Assembly: GCF_910592395.1 (NCBI RefSeq)
Contig: NC_088310.1
Span: 27,605,491 to 27,669,490 of the forward strand
DNA: 64,000 bases
Direction: 5' to 3'
Origin: Lineus longissimus
Taxonomy: Eukaryota > Nemertea > Pilidiophora > Heteronemertea > Lineidae
The position numbers and the translations under genes were made by a program. A model generated the notes under the pieces. The model was given only the letters and a program-made list of their open reading frames with translations. It had not been told where the DNA came from and made no database searches. Below are positions 34,628-49,020 of this stretch, piece by piece (position 1 is the stretch's first letter; every line of letters starts with the position of its first letter).

Positions 34628-37600
34628 TTTTCTCCTAATTATTAAACTTTTGGGCAAATTCGACACCTGGGATGTTGACCCAGTCATCAATCCCATTTCG
34701 ATTGGATTGTTGTGAATTTCTCACTCGTAAACTCTGACATGTGCTGAGTGCAGCCCACACCTCAGTGGTTTCAACAGGTTATCTATTGAAGATCCTCGAT
34801 GATAAATACCCCTGTCTCTCGCCCAAGGGAGATCAGAGCGGGAGCTGACGTGACAATTGATGACAATCGGGTTAGATACAGAACAGGCATGAATGCACTA
34901 TTACATCCAGCTGTATACAGCCATCCATCATTTTTTGAAATGGTCCATTACCCGTGTGCTAACCTGGGGCTGTAGGGAAATATGAGGTCATCTCACTACT
35001 TTCTTTGGACATCAATTTCTAACCATGGATTTTGCATGCACAGGCTCACCAGAGGTTAGAGCACTCAAACAAAACTGTTGCATGTGGTCATTATTTACTG
35101 TGTTATTTGGTTACGATAATGATTCATAATGACCACAACAATGAGATTAACGGGTACCATCTGGCCTGGCACTCAATAGCATGGCAGCAATGGTTTGAAA
35201 CCTGTGGGGATATATGTCCTTTAACCAAGTCGAAGCAATTTGTTGGGTTCTGTTGAGAGACCAGCTGTATGTATCCCTTAGCCAGAACTACCCCTCCAGA
35301 TCATTTTCAGATCTGATCATTACACAAATATAGTTTTAAATCACGCCCAGCACAATGCTTTCATTTTTTTGCATATTGTTTGCCAACTCGTATTTCGAGT
35401 TTTTTTGGCAAATGACTCACAATCTTTTGATAAATTTTGTGAGAATTTTTGGTCTGGACACATCCCACCTCAGCCATAATGTCACGCTCTTGATGAGTCA
35501 GGCTGGGTGTAAGATTGGGCAATGGACATCCTTGACTGAACGAACACCAATGGCCCACGTTGAGGTGGACAACAATGAAGACAAAGTCACAACCAACCAG
35601 CAGACAATTGTCTCAGACAGCGAGCAGGATAAGACAGATTATCATGACAATAACATTAGATGATCTCTTGCATTAAGTTGGATAAGAGATCTGTATCTAT
35701 CACTGTTAGTCACTTAAACAGGTGGAATTAACTGCTTTTATGAGGTAAGAATAGGAAGTCCCCATTCATGGTCTATACAGATTGTCTTGAACAATAGCAG
35801 GTCCTTGTCACCTGTCCAATGGTCAATTATCAGACAAGTCTATGAAAGGACGCTGTCCTCATCATCACGATCTTTCTGGCATGTTCTGGCCAATTCTTGA
35901 CATCAATCTACTCCATCAATTTATGATTTGATGTCCAGTCTCCACCAAGTTCTGGTCAGGCATATCAACGAGTGGCAATACTTGTATTGACTGCCACACA
36001 TAAAGTCATGCTACTTGATTTTGGTTTTCTGACCAAAGTTTGACATTTCTTGATTCGATCAAGAAAACACTCTGCCGGTGGACGAACAGACGACGTGGCA
36101 TGACATGATGAGCTCACTCACGTTATACCGAGTCTCGCACAACTTCATTGCGAATCACAAAGAATTTTAATCCATGATAAAGTCTGATAACAGCTTAATG
36201 GAAAATACCACAGCTAATGGATTTGATAAACGAGTAAAGGTGTTAAGCTACGCATTAAAACCTACTTTGTTAAGTTTGATCACTGCATTTACACACAGAA
36301 ATCAATGCATCAGTATTACCCGATTAGGTTGATATCAATGTGGAAAATGTTGTTGGGAAACTTTCTTCTGACTGATTTCAGTGTTATAACAGTACTGCTG
36401 TCAAATTGACACTGTCCCACCCCTACATCAGCAACCTTCAGCAACCTTCTGATAACAGTAAGAAATGCAATGAAAGCTAACTGGGAGGTTACATCACCAC
36501 CATCAGTGCTATGGTGATAATCGCTTGTTTCCGAGATCTTACACATTTTGCCAGGTAACGTTAATTGCCATAGCAACTTGTAAACACACAGACACGATAC
36601 CAGAAGTAGCGAGAGGATGAAAACTTCGGGAAAGCACCTCGCGAGAAGACCTTGGAGAAGATGTAAATCAAAGTTATTGGTTCAAAACACCATGAAATCG
36701 TTAAATCAATATTCATGTGTTAGCCTCCCTGGGCAGTTTACTTTTAACCATCATTTAGGACAGCTCAAAGTACACAATTACTTCTACAGCAAAGAGACAG
36801 TCTGTACCAACTGAAGCTGGACTGATCTACATCAAAAGATTACCGTGGGGTCGTTTGTTGCAGAAATTGGACTGTGATATGACAGGTTAAAAACTAACTG
36901 CAAACGCGTATGTATCATGCTCATCAGCCACTCGATCCACTGTATATCAACAATCTCACAGCCTCTATTGTTTACCTGAATGCCCATTGTAAAGTGACAT
37001 CAGCCACACTAATCCAGGTGGTGCACACTGCTATTGTAGGTGTGTCCATTGAACGCAGATGACTCATTCCCTCAACATTACGCCCGAGATCAATCAATGC
37101 ATGGATTCATGCACTACACATGCACAAAGACCAAGCTCCTGTTATGCTGTGGAAAACGGCGGGGACAGTCCCATCAAAATGTTGGTGACCAAGCCACGTT
37201 TGGGCCGAATCAGTTTTCATGACAACCTAAATAAACATAGGATACTTTTTGAACTTATTTGAAGACTGGAGGGTTTTCTGTCCCATTTCAAAAGCGTGAG
37301 TATACATTCTATTTTCTTTTTTTGGGTGAGTGTTTCACAGTTATTGCGCATGCAGCTGACGCATGTACGACACTGTACATGTTTCGGCTGTGGAGACAGA
37401 GAGCACTTGATGGTGAGAGCAGAGACACCACAAAGGATATCATTAGAAACGTCACAACTTCATCACTCGTTATGATAAAGACAGCAAAAGGACTAGGAGA
37501 ATGTTTACATCAAGTTTGGGGTGAACACCAATTAGTCATCAGTCAGCTGTATCTGTTCATGTGGATGGCAATCACTGCCACACCCAACTGTTAGTTAAAG

Positions 37601-39999
37601 GGACAATGCTATCAATCTCTAATGGCCGATAGTCTTCGATTGTTTTGGAATCTTGGATCGTTCTGGAGAGGGGCTATAGGAAGGTTGAGACCAGTGACTT
37701 ATCACGGATCCTTATATGTATACGGATCACAATGTATACAACATTAGTCCTTTTTGTACAGAGCTCATCCATGTACGTCTAAGGATCCTGTGCTTAGTCG
37801 CTGTTCTCAACTGCTCTAATTGCTACAGCAGGGCCCTATCTGTGGAATAGAGACCACACACACTGGATAACAGATGAAGTGTTCAATCATAGTGCTTCTC
37901 CCGTAAGAAACAGTCAAGCTTGCCCCGACAGCATTAAGGCATAGATTAATAAAGTTACGCCAGATCAATTTGATGTATTGTATAATGAAACATTCCATGA
38001 CAGTCATCAGCCGAGCAAATCATGATTGATGCAGACCCCCTCAAAGCATGTGTGTGCTGGCTGCATGGTCACCTAGGTGATGGAATACAAACAAATGGAT
38101 TTTCGGATATCATTAGAAATCTTTAAAGTCAACTACAAGACCAGAGGGCAGGGTGAAATAATTCCAAACATCTCTTGAAAATGTGTATGCCATGGCCAAA
38201 GGATCAGGTGAGGGGCTTTGTTTACCCTCTCTCATCCTTGTGCCTTTTGCCATCCCTCACTCAAAAAGCCGGACTTCTCCATGCAAGCACACTATGTTAT
38301 CAATATCAAATGCACTTTCTGAAAATCGGTTTCTGTGGCAGGAAGCTGTGTCATGTTGGGAGTTTATCCGCTCGAGGGGGTACAGTACAAATATTTGTCG
38401 CTGGACCTATAAGGTTCATGAGCGTATTTGATACATGTATCTTCACGCCTCCCCTCAAGCTTTATTCAGCTACACCAGTCAGAATATAAATGTTTGTTTA
38501 ATCTGAGACCACCGTGGCTAAGCCAAATATATGACTAACCGAATTCAATGGGTGGTCATACACATCATTCAGGGTGCCAAGCTCAAAGTGTGATGTTGAT
38601 TTGTTGGAAGAAAGCACCACAGTCTTGAAGAGCAATCTGCGGCTTTGTAGTGCAAGTCATGAAAACGGCCTCTTAACCCTTGGCGTCTTGTCAATGCATA
38701 GTTCAATTCCAGTGAAAAGGTCAGATTTCAAAGTAAACTTGCACAAACAGATTGAGGCCTGCAGTCAGTGGTTCCATATTGGACACACTGGGTGCAATCC
38801 CAACAGAAAATCAGCAAAAACTGTTGCCTTCTGCACCAATAACTTGGTTCCCTTGATTACTGCATGGCCACACAACTACCCTGGGAACTTTCGCACACAT
38901 ATTTCACTCATCTAAAGAACTTTTTTCGATACCCTTGAGAACATGATGAAATCGTGTTTACCTAATTCATGTAATTGTAACCACCAAAGATTTTCACCTT
39001 CCTTCTAAACCTGAAGATTTCACCCACCATGATCACCCCAATTCATGCAGAGGAAAATTTGCAACAATGCAAGAAAAATGTCTGTACTCAATTGGGAGAC
39101 TGGTATTGATGACTGCATGCAGGGCATCCAGCAAGCTTAGGAAGCTTCTCCAATGAATCCAGTATCCAGTATCCTAGCCTCCAGCCGTTTCTAGGGTAGT
39201 TTTGTTGATGTGCATAGACTCCCAAACCATTTCAGTGAATGACGGGCTAATCGCACCACTACGCTGCATTCTGGTGTTATCAAGCTGCCTGACTCTGTTC
39301 ATGAGTCTTATCCCAGCAACGTCAATAGATACTTCCACTTATGATTTGGGGAAACTTGATCAACCTTTCATCCACTGATCTACGGAACAGGTCAAGGATT
39401 GACACCATTTTGGCTAGAGACTGAAATTCAAGTTCAATACAAATTGAAAGCCAAGGTGTTCAAGGTGTACCTAAGATGCATGGGGGCCCAGGATGATCGC
39501 CAGTAGAAGGCTGCACAGCATCTCTCATGTAGCAGATTGTGAAGAATATTATGTTCATACTTTCCATCATCAGATCTTTAACCTTTGTCTTTGAATTATG
39601 AGCAGCCCACGGGCAAATCCTTCAATCCCTCCCCCAAGGAGAGACAAGAAAACTGAGGCCAAAGGTAATTTTCTTAAATAAATTCACTGTTTCAAGTAAC
39701 ACGAGTCTTACACCACCATCTGCTTTCCTTCCCATACCGCTATAATGATTGAGATTAAAAACAGAACCTAATATTTCCTTCACAATCCTATAAATCAACT
39801 CTGGCAGCAAACATTTAAGAAGAGATAACATGGGCTGCGAATGATGGGCTCTTTTTCAAAGAACCTACTCGAAGTGAGCATGGCAAAGCTGTCTTACTGA
39901 TATTGCCAGCAAATTGGTTCCCTAAACTTTTCAAAAAACTGAATGAACAACCTCAGCAGACGCTCTTGTTTACCTCTGAAGTTCTTCTCCATGCAAAAG
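34628..39999. other. No gene recognised
   Basis: Several + frames of 60-113 codons exist (35355-35663, 37259-37594, 38574-38915), none with a recognisable domain. The end of 35355-35663 is hydrophilic and acidic (HVEVDNNEDKVTTNQQ…, stop at 35661-35663) and could be a terminal exon, but no strong acceptor supports it. Confidence 0.3.
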
Positions 40000-42900
40000 C
40001 ACAAACAATCAGAGCTTTCAACTTTGATTATCGGTGCAAGTTTCTCAGTTTCTCGTATCCTCTCTAATTTCACGATGACCATGAAGTTTTCTATCTAAGT
40101 TTTCCAAAGTCAGATCAAGTATTGAACAGCTGGGGAGCGTCTGTATTGTTGTGTGAAATGGCAGACGTTGCTTTTTCAAGCGGAGATAATTGCTTGCATT
40201 TTTTTTTTTTTCATGGGAATTTAGTTTCAAAGCCTTTGATTCTTTGTTGTTCTTGGGTTTAAAAAGTGGGCCATGATTTATCATATCAATGTTTTTTAAC
40301 CACTGACATGGGAGTACATCAGCTCCTCAGCGGGGAGAGTCTCTCTCTCTACAGCAATCGCTTGCATCGCGGTCCAGTCCATTCCACATCTGCAAGGGTC
40401 AGTGGCATGGTGTAAATCTCTTAACCTGAGATGAGCCAAGCCCAATCCTCATCACACATATTTTTCATTTTTCGATGGCAACATTTATTCAGAGCTCAGC
40501 CTGGTATAATTAGATGAGAGAACAATACAGAATTAGATTAACTCCTAATGTGAAAGTTTAACTCGTCGGGGATCTGTCGCATTTCAAAATTTCTATTCTT
40601 GAGAAAATATTATAACCACATTAAATTTTTGCAACCAGCACAACATTCTATAATCTGGTTATGGGAGTTTTTTGTGGATTATTTTAAAAATGAAATCAAC
40701 AGGTGTGGGTTCTTGGGGAAGAATAGCTCATGATGCTGAGATGTGCAGGTCTGCTGCTCGCATGAAAACTTGAAGTCTCCAATCTTATTTACAGGCATTG
40801 GGTCAAATAAAAGAACTAGAACTGCACAAGTCTAGGACCCCAGTGCTTGAATTTTAGTTCATCAGTTTGACAATAGATGTAGGGGTGGTCAACGTGAACA
40901 AGGGAAGGGTTGGCCCCAAGTCTCTACTCAGGTTGACTCCGACTCAACCTGAGCACAACAGAGCTGCTGGCTCAATAACAATAGGTTCAACACCGCAAAT
41001 ACAGTCATAACGAAACAAATACTTGGTAATTTTGAGTTCTGTTTGACCTACAGCAACAGACTCATGGAATTGTTGTGTAAGCTAATACTTCCTTGACAAA
41101 GGAAGAAAGCGCTGATTTGAAATTGGATATATTAGAACTGGAACATCAAAGAGGAAATAACAATAAGGAGACCTATTGCACATATCATATTTTTTACTAA
41201 TCTGCGATCAGATTAATCAGGATATGACATTTGGTTTTGGGGTTTCAAATCTCTGTTGGGCTGGAAAACAAAACTATGTCAATGAGCTGCCTTCAGAACA
41301 CCACTGTTATTCCTTGAAGGAATTGGCATGTATTTTTGCACTAGAGAGGTGAACCTATTTTGATTATCGACATCACATTCCTCGGCCCACCTGCCAGGTT
41401 AATGATTCCTAACTTACTTCCTCTTGATGTGTTTAGACGAGGAACATGAATTTAGATCATTTCCTGGAATTTCAACATACACTCGGACTGCAATCAATGT
41501 ACTTCACAATCTCGTGATTTATTTTTATTTTTTAAGTTTCTGTATTTCATACTCACTTCAAATGATATGTGTGAGATAACAGCTGTCATACACATATAAG
41601 CAAAACATTCCTTTTTCGATATTAATGAAAGTGTTACATTTTAAGTGAGAATATAGCCTAGTGATGTTTCGCGATCGAAGAGTACAAGGTTGAAAAGAGG
41701 CAACATGAAACAGGATGACATTTTATAGCTGTGCAATTAGGGGCCCAGAGAGATAAGTGTAGGACGATTGTATCAACCACGGGATACAGATTTCTGCTTC
41801 TGTCTGTTTTCTGCATAGACTTCTGCACCGATCCCAAGAATGGTCATAACAAACCACAGGGGCATTATATCTTTAAACACAGGACACAGTGGCACCACCC
41901 AGACCCAAAACTTGACATTGTTTTCAAGTGCTATCAGGAACTCCTACATCCCCAATGATAAATCCAACCACAATCGACATATTTCAGCTTGTAGAACATA
42001 AACAAGGTTGATAAACTCTAATATGCCTTAACCTTCACTATCATCTTTGATTCACATGATATAGAACTATGGTTTGAGGCGCAATGACTCTGTCCTATCC
42101 ATGTATTTTGACCACAATGCCTTATGTCCGCTTCACGGCAATGGCTTTTTGAGCTGTCCTAAATAAAACACAGCTCACAACTCCATATTTCATAACACCC
42201 TGTACAATTGAAAATTTCAAATAAATGGTAGGAAAGAAAAGTTATTAAAATAATTTTCAAAATTTCTTCACCTCATTTTGTTTTTGTTCTGCTTTGAAGC
42301 AGCTGGTGTAAACCATCGATCTGATATTTCGACATATTTCTCGTCAGGAAAAAACCTTGTGAATGTGACCGCAGCAGGGTGCTATTAGCAGTAAGGCACT
42401 TTCTCATTATCTTGAATCCGACAGAAACTGTTTAAATGAAAATAAAAGGGTGCATTCTCAAAGAGCGCCGTGAAAATACTGCCTAATTGCCATATATCAC
42501 TCTCGATTGGTTAGATTAAAGAATATGCGCATTTTACATGGTACAACTCTCAAATGTTGAGAAAACAACACCAAATATGAAATAGGACAACTTTGAATTG
42601 TCACCAGCAAAAGGAACAAATCAACTGAAAAACACTGACTGACAAACCAGTCAGCCAATTTCTGGGAAACATGTGGTCTAGTAAAAACAAACAACAGTAG
42701 TCTTTTATGCAGATATACTACAAATATTGCAAGACAAACAAACGTCTGTAACAGATCCTCCCACAACAAACAGACACTAACCATTGTATCAACGCATTAC
42801 AGTTATTACAGTAATTTTGGGCAATTTTAGCCAATTTTCTTTCTAATGCCAATGCCAAATGATTTCAAGTGGGACAATGATTATTTAACCTAATTGTCCT

Positions 42901-45900
42901 TATAAGGTATATCACCTAATCAGGTAGTATCGAGTTAAGGGTCCTCTCCTGTAAAAAATCTAAAGTATAATGATACCTGACTTTAGTAAGTATCAGCACA
43001 GCATATGAAAGCCCCCCCCCCGTCCCAAAACCCATACAATTTTGACATCGGACAGGTCTTGGCATCAATCAAATCAAAGAGTGAAGAAACTTGTGTAACA
43101 GAGTCTGTTTTGTACCCCAAAACAAACATAATGTTGACAAACTCTGCAATTCAACTGAGAGCTTTGTTTTGATTAAATGACTTTGGATTAATATGACCTA
43201 ATTGACCGAATAAGGTCCCACCGTTGACACCAATTGTAAGCTACAAAGCACACACTTGGCTTGTGACGTCACACCCACAGCTATTGAAATCGGTCGGATA
43301 TATGAATCAGTCTGAGTGGAGTAGTGAGTCGTACAGTGGAGAGCACCACTCTGGGAGAAACTCCCGTGCAAGTAGGATTTATGTGTTCATTCTATGTGTG
43401 TGTTGTGGATTACAAACTTACAGGATACAATACATTCTTTGTGGAATACTTCATAAAATAAACAATAACACAACATTGTGATAACATTTCTGTACTTTTC
43501 AAACTTTTGGGGTAAGTTATCGATGATTCTGTTAAAGTTGTCCACTTATGAAATTACATTTAAACTTTGACTTATCAATAATAAAGTCTTCTTAACTTAT
43601 ATTTTCAACGATTCCAAACAAATTTCTCATGTTTTTGTGAAGGATTTTCATGACTTTATTTGTCCAGGCTATCTCCCCCTCAACTACTGGCAAAAAGACA
43701 CAACAATGGTGACTATATGAAAACCTTTAACGTCAATCCTTGTCGCAAGACAGCTTTGATTCTTCGTCCAATGTGAGTTTCACCCTTTTCCTTACTAAAA
43801 CAACTTCTTTCACTGAAAAAGTACAAAACTCAGAGAAAATGAGTTTGAGTGCTGTGATTCCAAAGAACTGAAAGCTTCCTCATTTGCAGTCTAACAATAT
43901 CACAGACAATTTGCCTAGGGGTTTGACTTCCTAACAGTAAATATCATGAAAGAATTCCCTGACACCCATCAGACCAAATCAACCTAATTTCACGGTAACA
44001 CTGCCATCACCATGACAAATATTATTTCCTGCATGACAGATGACCCCACCTTGGCACCCCAAGTAATGCTCCAGCCATGCGTCTCATTCCTAGAAGCGCA
44101 ATCAAAGCCTTTATCTGGGTTCCACACCGCTACCCCCATAATATTTACATATTTTCCACCAAATGAAGGCACATAATGCACTTGTCACAGCTTATAACGC
44201 CCTCATCATCGACGTTGATAGAAGGTGGAAAATGAGATTTGACTCGTGTCACATTGGATTGAATTTCAACGGCATCAAACTTTACATTTATAACTCTATT
44301 AGCGAAATCTCGGGTTCAAAATATAGCTTTTTAAACCTGCCTCAGGCATTGTACAAATACGGCAATGTGTAACTATATTCTCATTAGGGAAACACCATGG
44401 CTACTGATTGAAGGCTGAAGTAGGAGGCCTACATTGACCCTTGCACCCTTTGATCATGTAAAATAGGTAAGTTGGGACCAGGTCCTGATCTTGATGTGTC
44501 TGAGCACTCTGTCATTTCCTCCCTGAGTTTAATTAGGGGTGTGGCAGCTGATTAAATAGCAATCACTCCTAATGTTGTCATGGCACTGGTGCAGGTTGCG
44601 GTGATTTAGATCTCCTGTTTGCAGGGGGCGCTATGGACAAGGCCATGTGACATTCAACAGGTGATAAATCATTCTTAACATCTTACGATATCATCACGCA
44701 AGTTGCAACAGATGTGGTGTTCCATTCAATCGCTGGGAAGATCTGAATGAAATTTCTAATCAGACATTGAAATCCATATTGCCTGGACTGGTACTGGCAC
44801 CAAATACTGATCTAATCCATAAACCCTTTTCAGATGGGGATGAAAATGATGTTTATTAATGGATACCTTTATTATCATGTTATTCATCCTGAAACACCTG
44901 GGTCATCTACATGCTCCTTCCCTTGCATGTTGATTGAGGACAACATCACATGGGCGAAAAGCTCTAAGATTCAGACACACTTTGCTCCAACATTCAGCGG
45001 GTTAATTTGGCCAAAGAAGTATTGTACCAAAGACCGGCACAGAAAACAACATTGCTGGGTAATTCTTTGGTCTTGAGCAGTGACACAGAATCAAATGAAT
45101 ATGACCAAAGGTTCACAGCGGGTACATGCCACTATGTACACAATGGTGCGCTATGATAATTAGGCCCTGGTATGCGATATTCCAACATACTTTATCAGAG
45201 AGAAAAAAACTGCCTCACTTAGATACCTAATTATCTTGTTAATTTGCTGCCATTCGGCCTAATTAACCCCCTACGCAGACTTTGGTATGGCTATCAGTGA
45301 AGTATGAATGAGCTGGACTCCGCAGGCATTCCTACAATGCTAAAGAAGTCAAGGATACTATTTTAACCCACCCAAATCAAAGACAAATAAACTGTAAGCT
45401 GTTATTCCCATCTTGACTGGGACAATGCTCATCCTCTAGACATCTTTAATCGTCCATCAAATCAGTGCTCCTACTGTAGTAGGCCTAGGCGTCCTCCTAC
45501 CCTCTTCTCTACTGTCACTTTCCAAGATGAGACACTTATGTGGCATGTTTATCAAAATAAAACAGCTCTTTAGCTCTTTAAAACCTCTTGACACTTGTCC
45601 TTCTAGTGACAGGTATTTTCAAGAGGATTAGTTAAGAACACGCATTCAATCTGAGCAATCTTTAACAGGACATGTACATAATGTTAGGGTACACACAATT
45701 AATCACAGCTTATTTATGTCCAGAATTCTACCTCCCTGAGGTGATTCATATGTAGGTCACATAACCAGGTGACAGCACACACTATCAGGACACCCTGCAG
45801 GAAATAAAGCCTTTGCCCATAAAAGGCCTTTGTCATACTTATTTATAAACTCTGAAACAAATTATCAAAACTAGGATGTTGAAATCAAGTTTAAAGTGTC

Positions 45901-48900
45901 ACGAGAATGACACAATGAGTTCACTCAAGAGCACAGGATGAGAGGAGGCCCGGCAGGAAATAGGCCAGGTATAACTAATTCTAAGGCTTTTGTTCTGCTC
46001 TGAGAAACATATAGTCAAAATTTTCTATCTTTTCTAAGTCCAAGATGACACATTTAGTTCATTCATGATGGTCACAGGGTGCAGCTGTAGTTGCCAAAGG
46101 TGTAGTCAAGCCATTGGCCAGCAATAACTCTTATATTCCTCCATTGTACCAAAGATCAAAAAGTACAATGCCATTACCAGATAATTCTGACCAATTTACA
46201 AGCATTTGCAGCAATGATTTGTCCCACTGACTCCAATGCTCCAGTGACCTAATAGTAGGCCTAATGATTCAATCACAATCACTGAAAGTTCTGATTTGGT
46301 CAAAATTTGCAATACAGTGTTACACTGCCACAACACTAATGTACAACTGCACATTACATGCATCAAGTATTTGGTAATCACTTTAACTGCACAAATGCAA
46401 AAACTCCAAACCACAGACTCATAGCTAATCAATCTATAATGACGTCATTGATTTCCTGGCAAATAGTCACAGGAATGGATGGTTACCGTAATTTCTCATC
46501 TAAAATACATGACTGCATTCTACTTGATTATGCTTGTGCTGCAGTGCTTCTAGTTAACTCAAGTACAGGGAGACCAAACTTACTGATAATCTAGCTATCA
46601 ATTTTTCAGTATTCAGTAGACTGGAAATTTCAGAGTGGAATCTCAACAAAATGCAGTACATCACTATATGCTTCATCAAATAGTAAATGTACTACACTGA
46701 CAGCAGTTTGGCAATAACTTCTGAGGACTTGCTGACAAACAGGGCTTGGAGTTTTTCTTTTTTAATTTCAAGAGCAAACTGTCCACGGTAGTCACTTATT
46801 TAACCTTTTTAGCCCCTTGGGCACAGTGAAATGAGGAAGCTCAACTTCTCCAGCAAATCCTGTCAACAGCAGCACTGACACCACCAACAAAAACAACTAT
46901 CCCAAATACTCAAACTGACAAGGGTCAACGACAAAAACAATCGAGGATGGCAATAAAGTCTTCCCAATAAGAAGCAACTTAATGCACAATTAATCCGCCA
47001 AAGTCCCTCGCGTCTTATCGCATGTCATCTAGAAAGACGACCACAACAGGCACCGATGTTCCCATTTGGCATTTTTCGACCACCGAAGACGCGAATGCCA
47101 TCAAAAAACTGCAACCCGAGCCTGCTTTCTATTATCATGATGAGGTTTTCCTATTCCTGGCATCGATTTTGGCTTTTTGTACAATTGATCAAATCAGGCA
47201 AAGCTCATGTACTTAGCGGATTGTGACGATGGCCAGTGCCCACTTATATTACTTACAAGATTGGCCGATCTGGCATGCACTATTTTTTGGCAGGGGTCTC
47301 AGAATAGTATTGGTCTCGTGTACACATCTCATGAAAACAGCTCAGGTTTGAACCAGTAGGGCATACAATTTGGCTTCTTTTAAGGGTCCAGCTGTAAGTT
47401 AGCAAATCAGTCGCAAACACCTGCCAAAAGTACATCATACCTATATATTCATACACTCTGTCCTGATCTGAGATGTCATTGTCATGCGGTGAGGAGAGAT
47501 TAGTAATTTCCTAACCAGATCCTCTCCGATGATCAGTCTGACTCGGCTCACCAGCCAAAGACTCTTCGATAAGCCAAGAAGGTGTAGCTGGGCTAAACAA
47601 CAGGCATTATCAGGAAAGATTGCTCATTTCCTTAGCATCTCCTATCAGATTATCAGTCAGCCTAAGTTTCTTTAGGCCAAAGACTCCTGGAAACTGAAAG
47701 GTTAGGAGAACTTCAACAACATTCATAAGTCCAGGGACAACTAGCTTTCTTTATGCTGCATGCAACAGTGTGGTGAATCTAATACTCTGGCTATATGTCA
47801 CCAGAATCAAGCGATGAAAGTCTTTGGCTAAAGAGCAATAGAATTGTCAATCTTTGCAAATGTTTTATGAACAGATCCAGGCCAAAAGTTCTGAGCTCCA
47901 CCCACCCATGAATCATCATAATGTTGACAACATATTTTTGTAATCACCCCGGTGGAACACAATACTGAATCAGCTTGATCTAAAATCAGAAAGGGTGTGG
48001 ATGCCAAATTGCCTGAGAGCATATCACTCTGAAGCCTGATTTCCACTTACCAAGCTCAAGGCCACTGTACCGGTTAAAAATTATCTTGAAACAAAGTTCA
48101 TATGTCATGAATAATACACCATGACTTTGTCACTTATGAAAGTAGCTTAAACTGTTTTGGAAAGTATAACACATACATGGCTTTCTATATCCTTCAATTA
48201 AAGGACAAAGCATATGATGGCTTTGAGGCATGAGACTTGCTTCATTACCAACCAGGGACTTTGTAAAGGGAGAACTTCAAAGTAGCAGGATATTGATACC
48301 ACCGACAGAACACACTGACGTTGATATTTATACATTTCTCACAGTGGAATATAAACGGTTGTCCGGCGTTTGAGGCTCGATACTGCGACACGCAAACAGA
48401 AAAAGAGACATTTCACTTCAGAAACAGATTTTAGAACTGGCTTGATTTGTGGGAATGATGTTTTTCTGCACAGCTGTGTCCAATTGATGACGCTGTAGTT
48501 GAGAACTGATGCTGGTGAAGAGATCATTATTGTGTCATTCAGACACTCTCTTCTGAAGCTGCGTGTGAAGTAATCGTTATCTTAGGCAGACTGAAGACTG
48601 ATGTGCTTCATCTACTTCACGTCATACTGTCACACAAGTTTAGTTAAGGTGGACAAATTATAAAACTCTCTTCAAACCATCTTGCACAAAGGCAGCAATA
48701 TAACTTCTGACAGAAATCTGTGTGTGTCTACGTTTTTGTGGGTTCTTGTGTTTGAAGCCATGAGATTTTCAGACTCTGTTTGAGAGGGCTGAAGTGTAAG
48801 CCCACTTTCAATTGGTCAATACTACATATCTAACAGAGCTGGTAATGCCGAGAGAATCTCCAGTGATACGTTTGAATTGGCCGATAAAACAGACACATGA

Positions 48901-49020
48901 ATTTATACTTTCATGAAAGTATTATAGCTGTCCAAAAAGGAAACCACTTTTTTTGAAGAACACAAAATCACTAGTATTTTCACAACATTGTCTCATGCTT
49001 CTTTCCTTCTATATTTGCAG
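40000..49020. other. No gene recognised; 5' flank of the LRR receptor gene at the right end
   Basis: AT-rich sequence with a C10 run at 43012-43021, a T13 run near 40199 and only short open frames. The last bases (ttccttctatatttgcag, ending at 49020) form a splice acceptor directly before the LRR receptor ATG, so a 5' UTR exon should lie upstream, but I cannot place it. A TATAAAA at 48659 is unsupported as a promoter. Confidence 0.35.

Noticed and set aside
48988-49020. Eleven extra N-terminal codons of the LRR receptor
   Set aside because: The frame starts at TTG and the codons form a polypyrimidine tract and splice acceptor ending at 49020. The ATG at 49021 gives a standard signal peptide.
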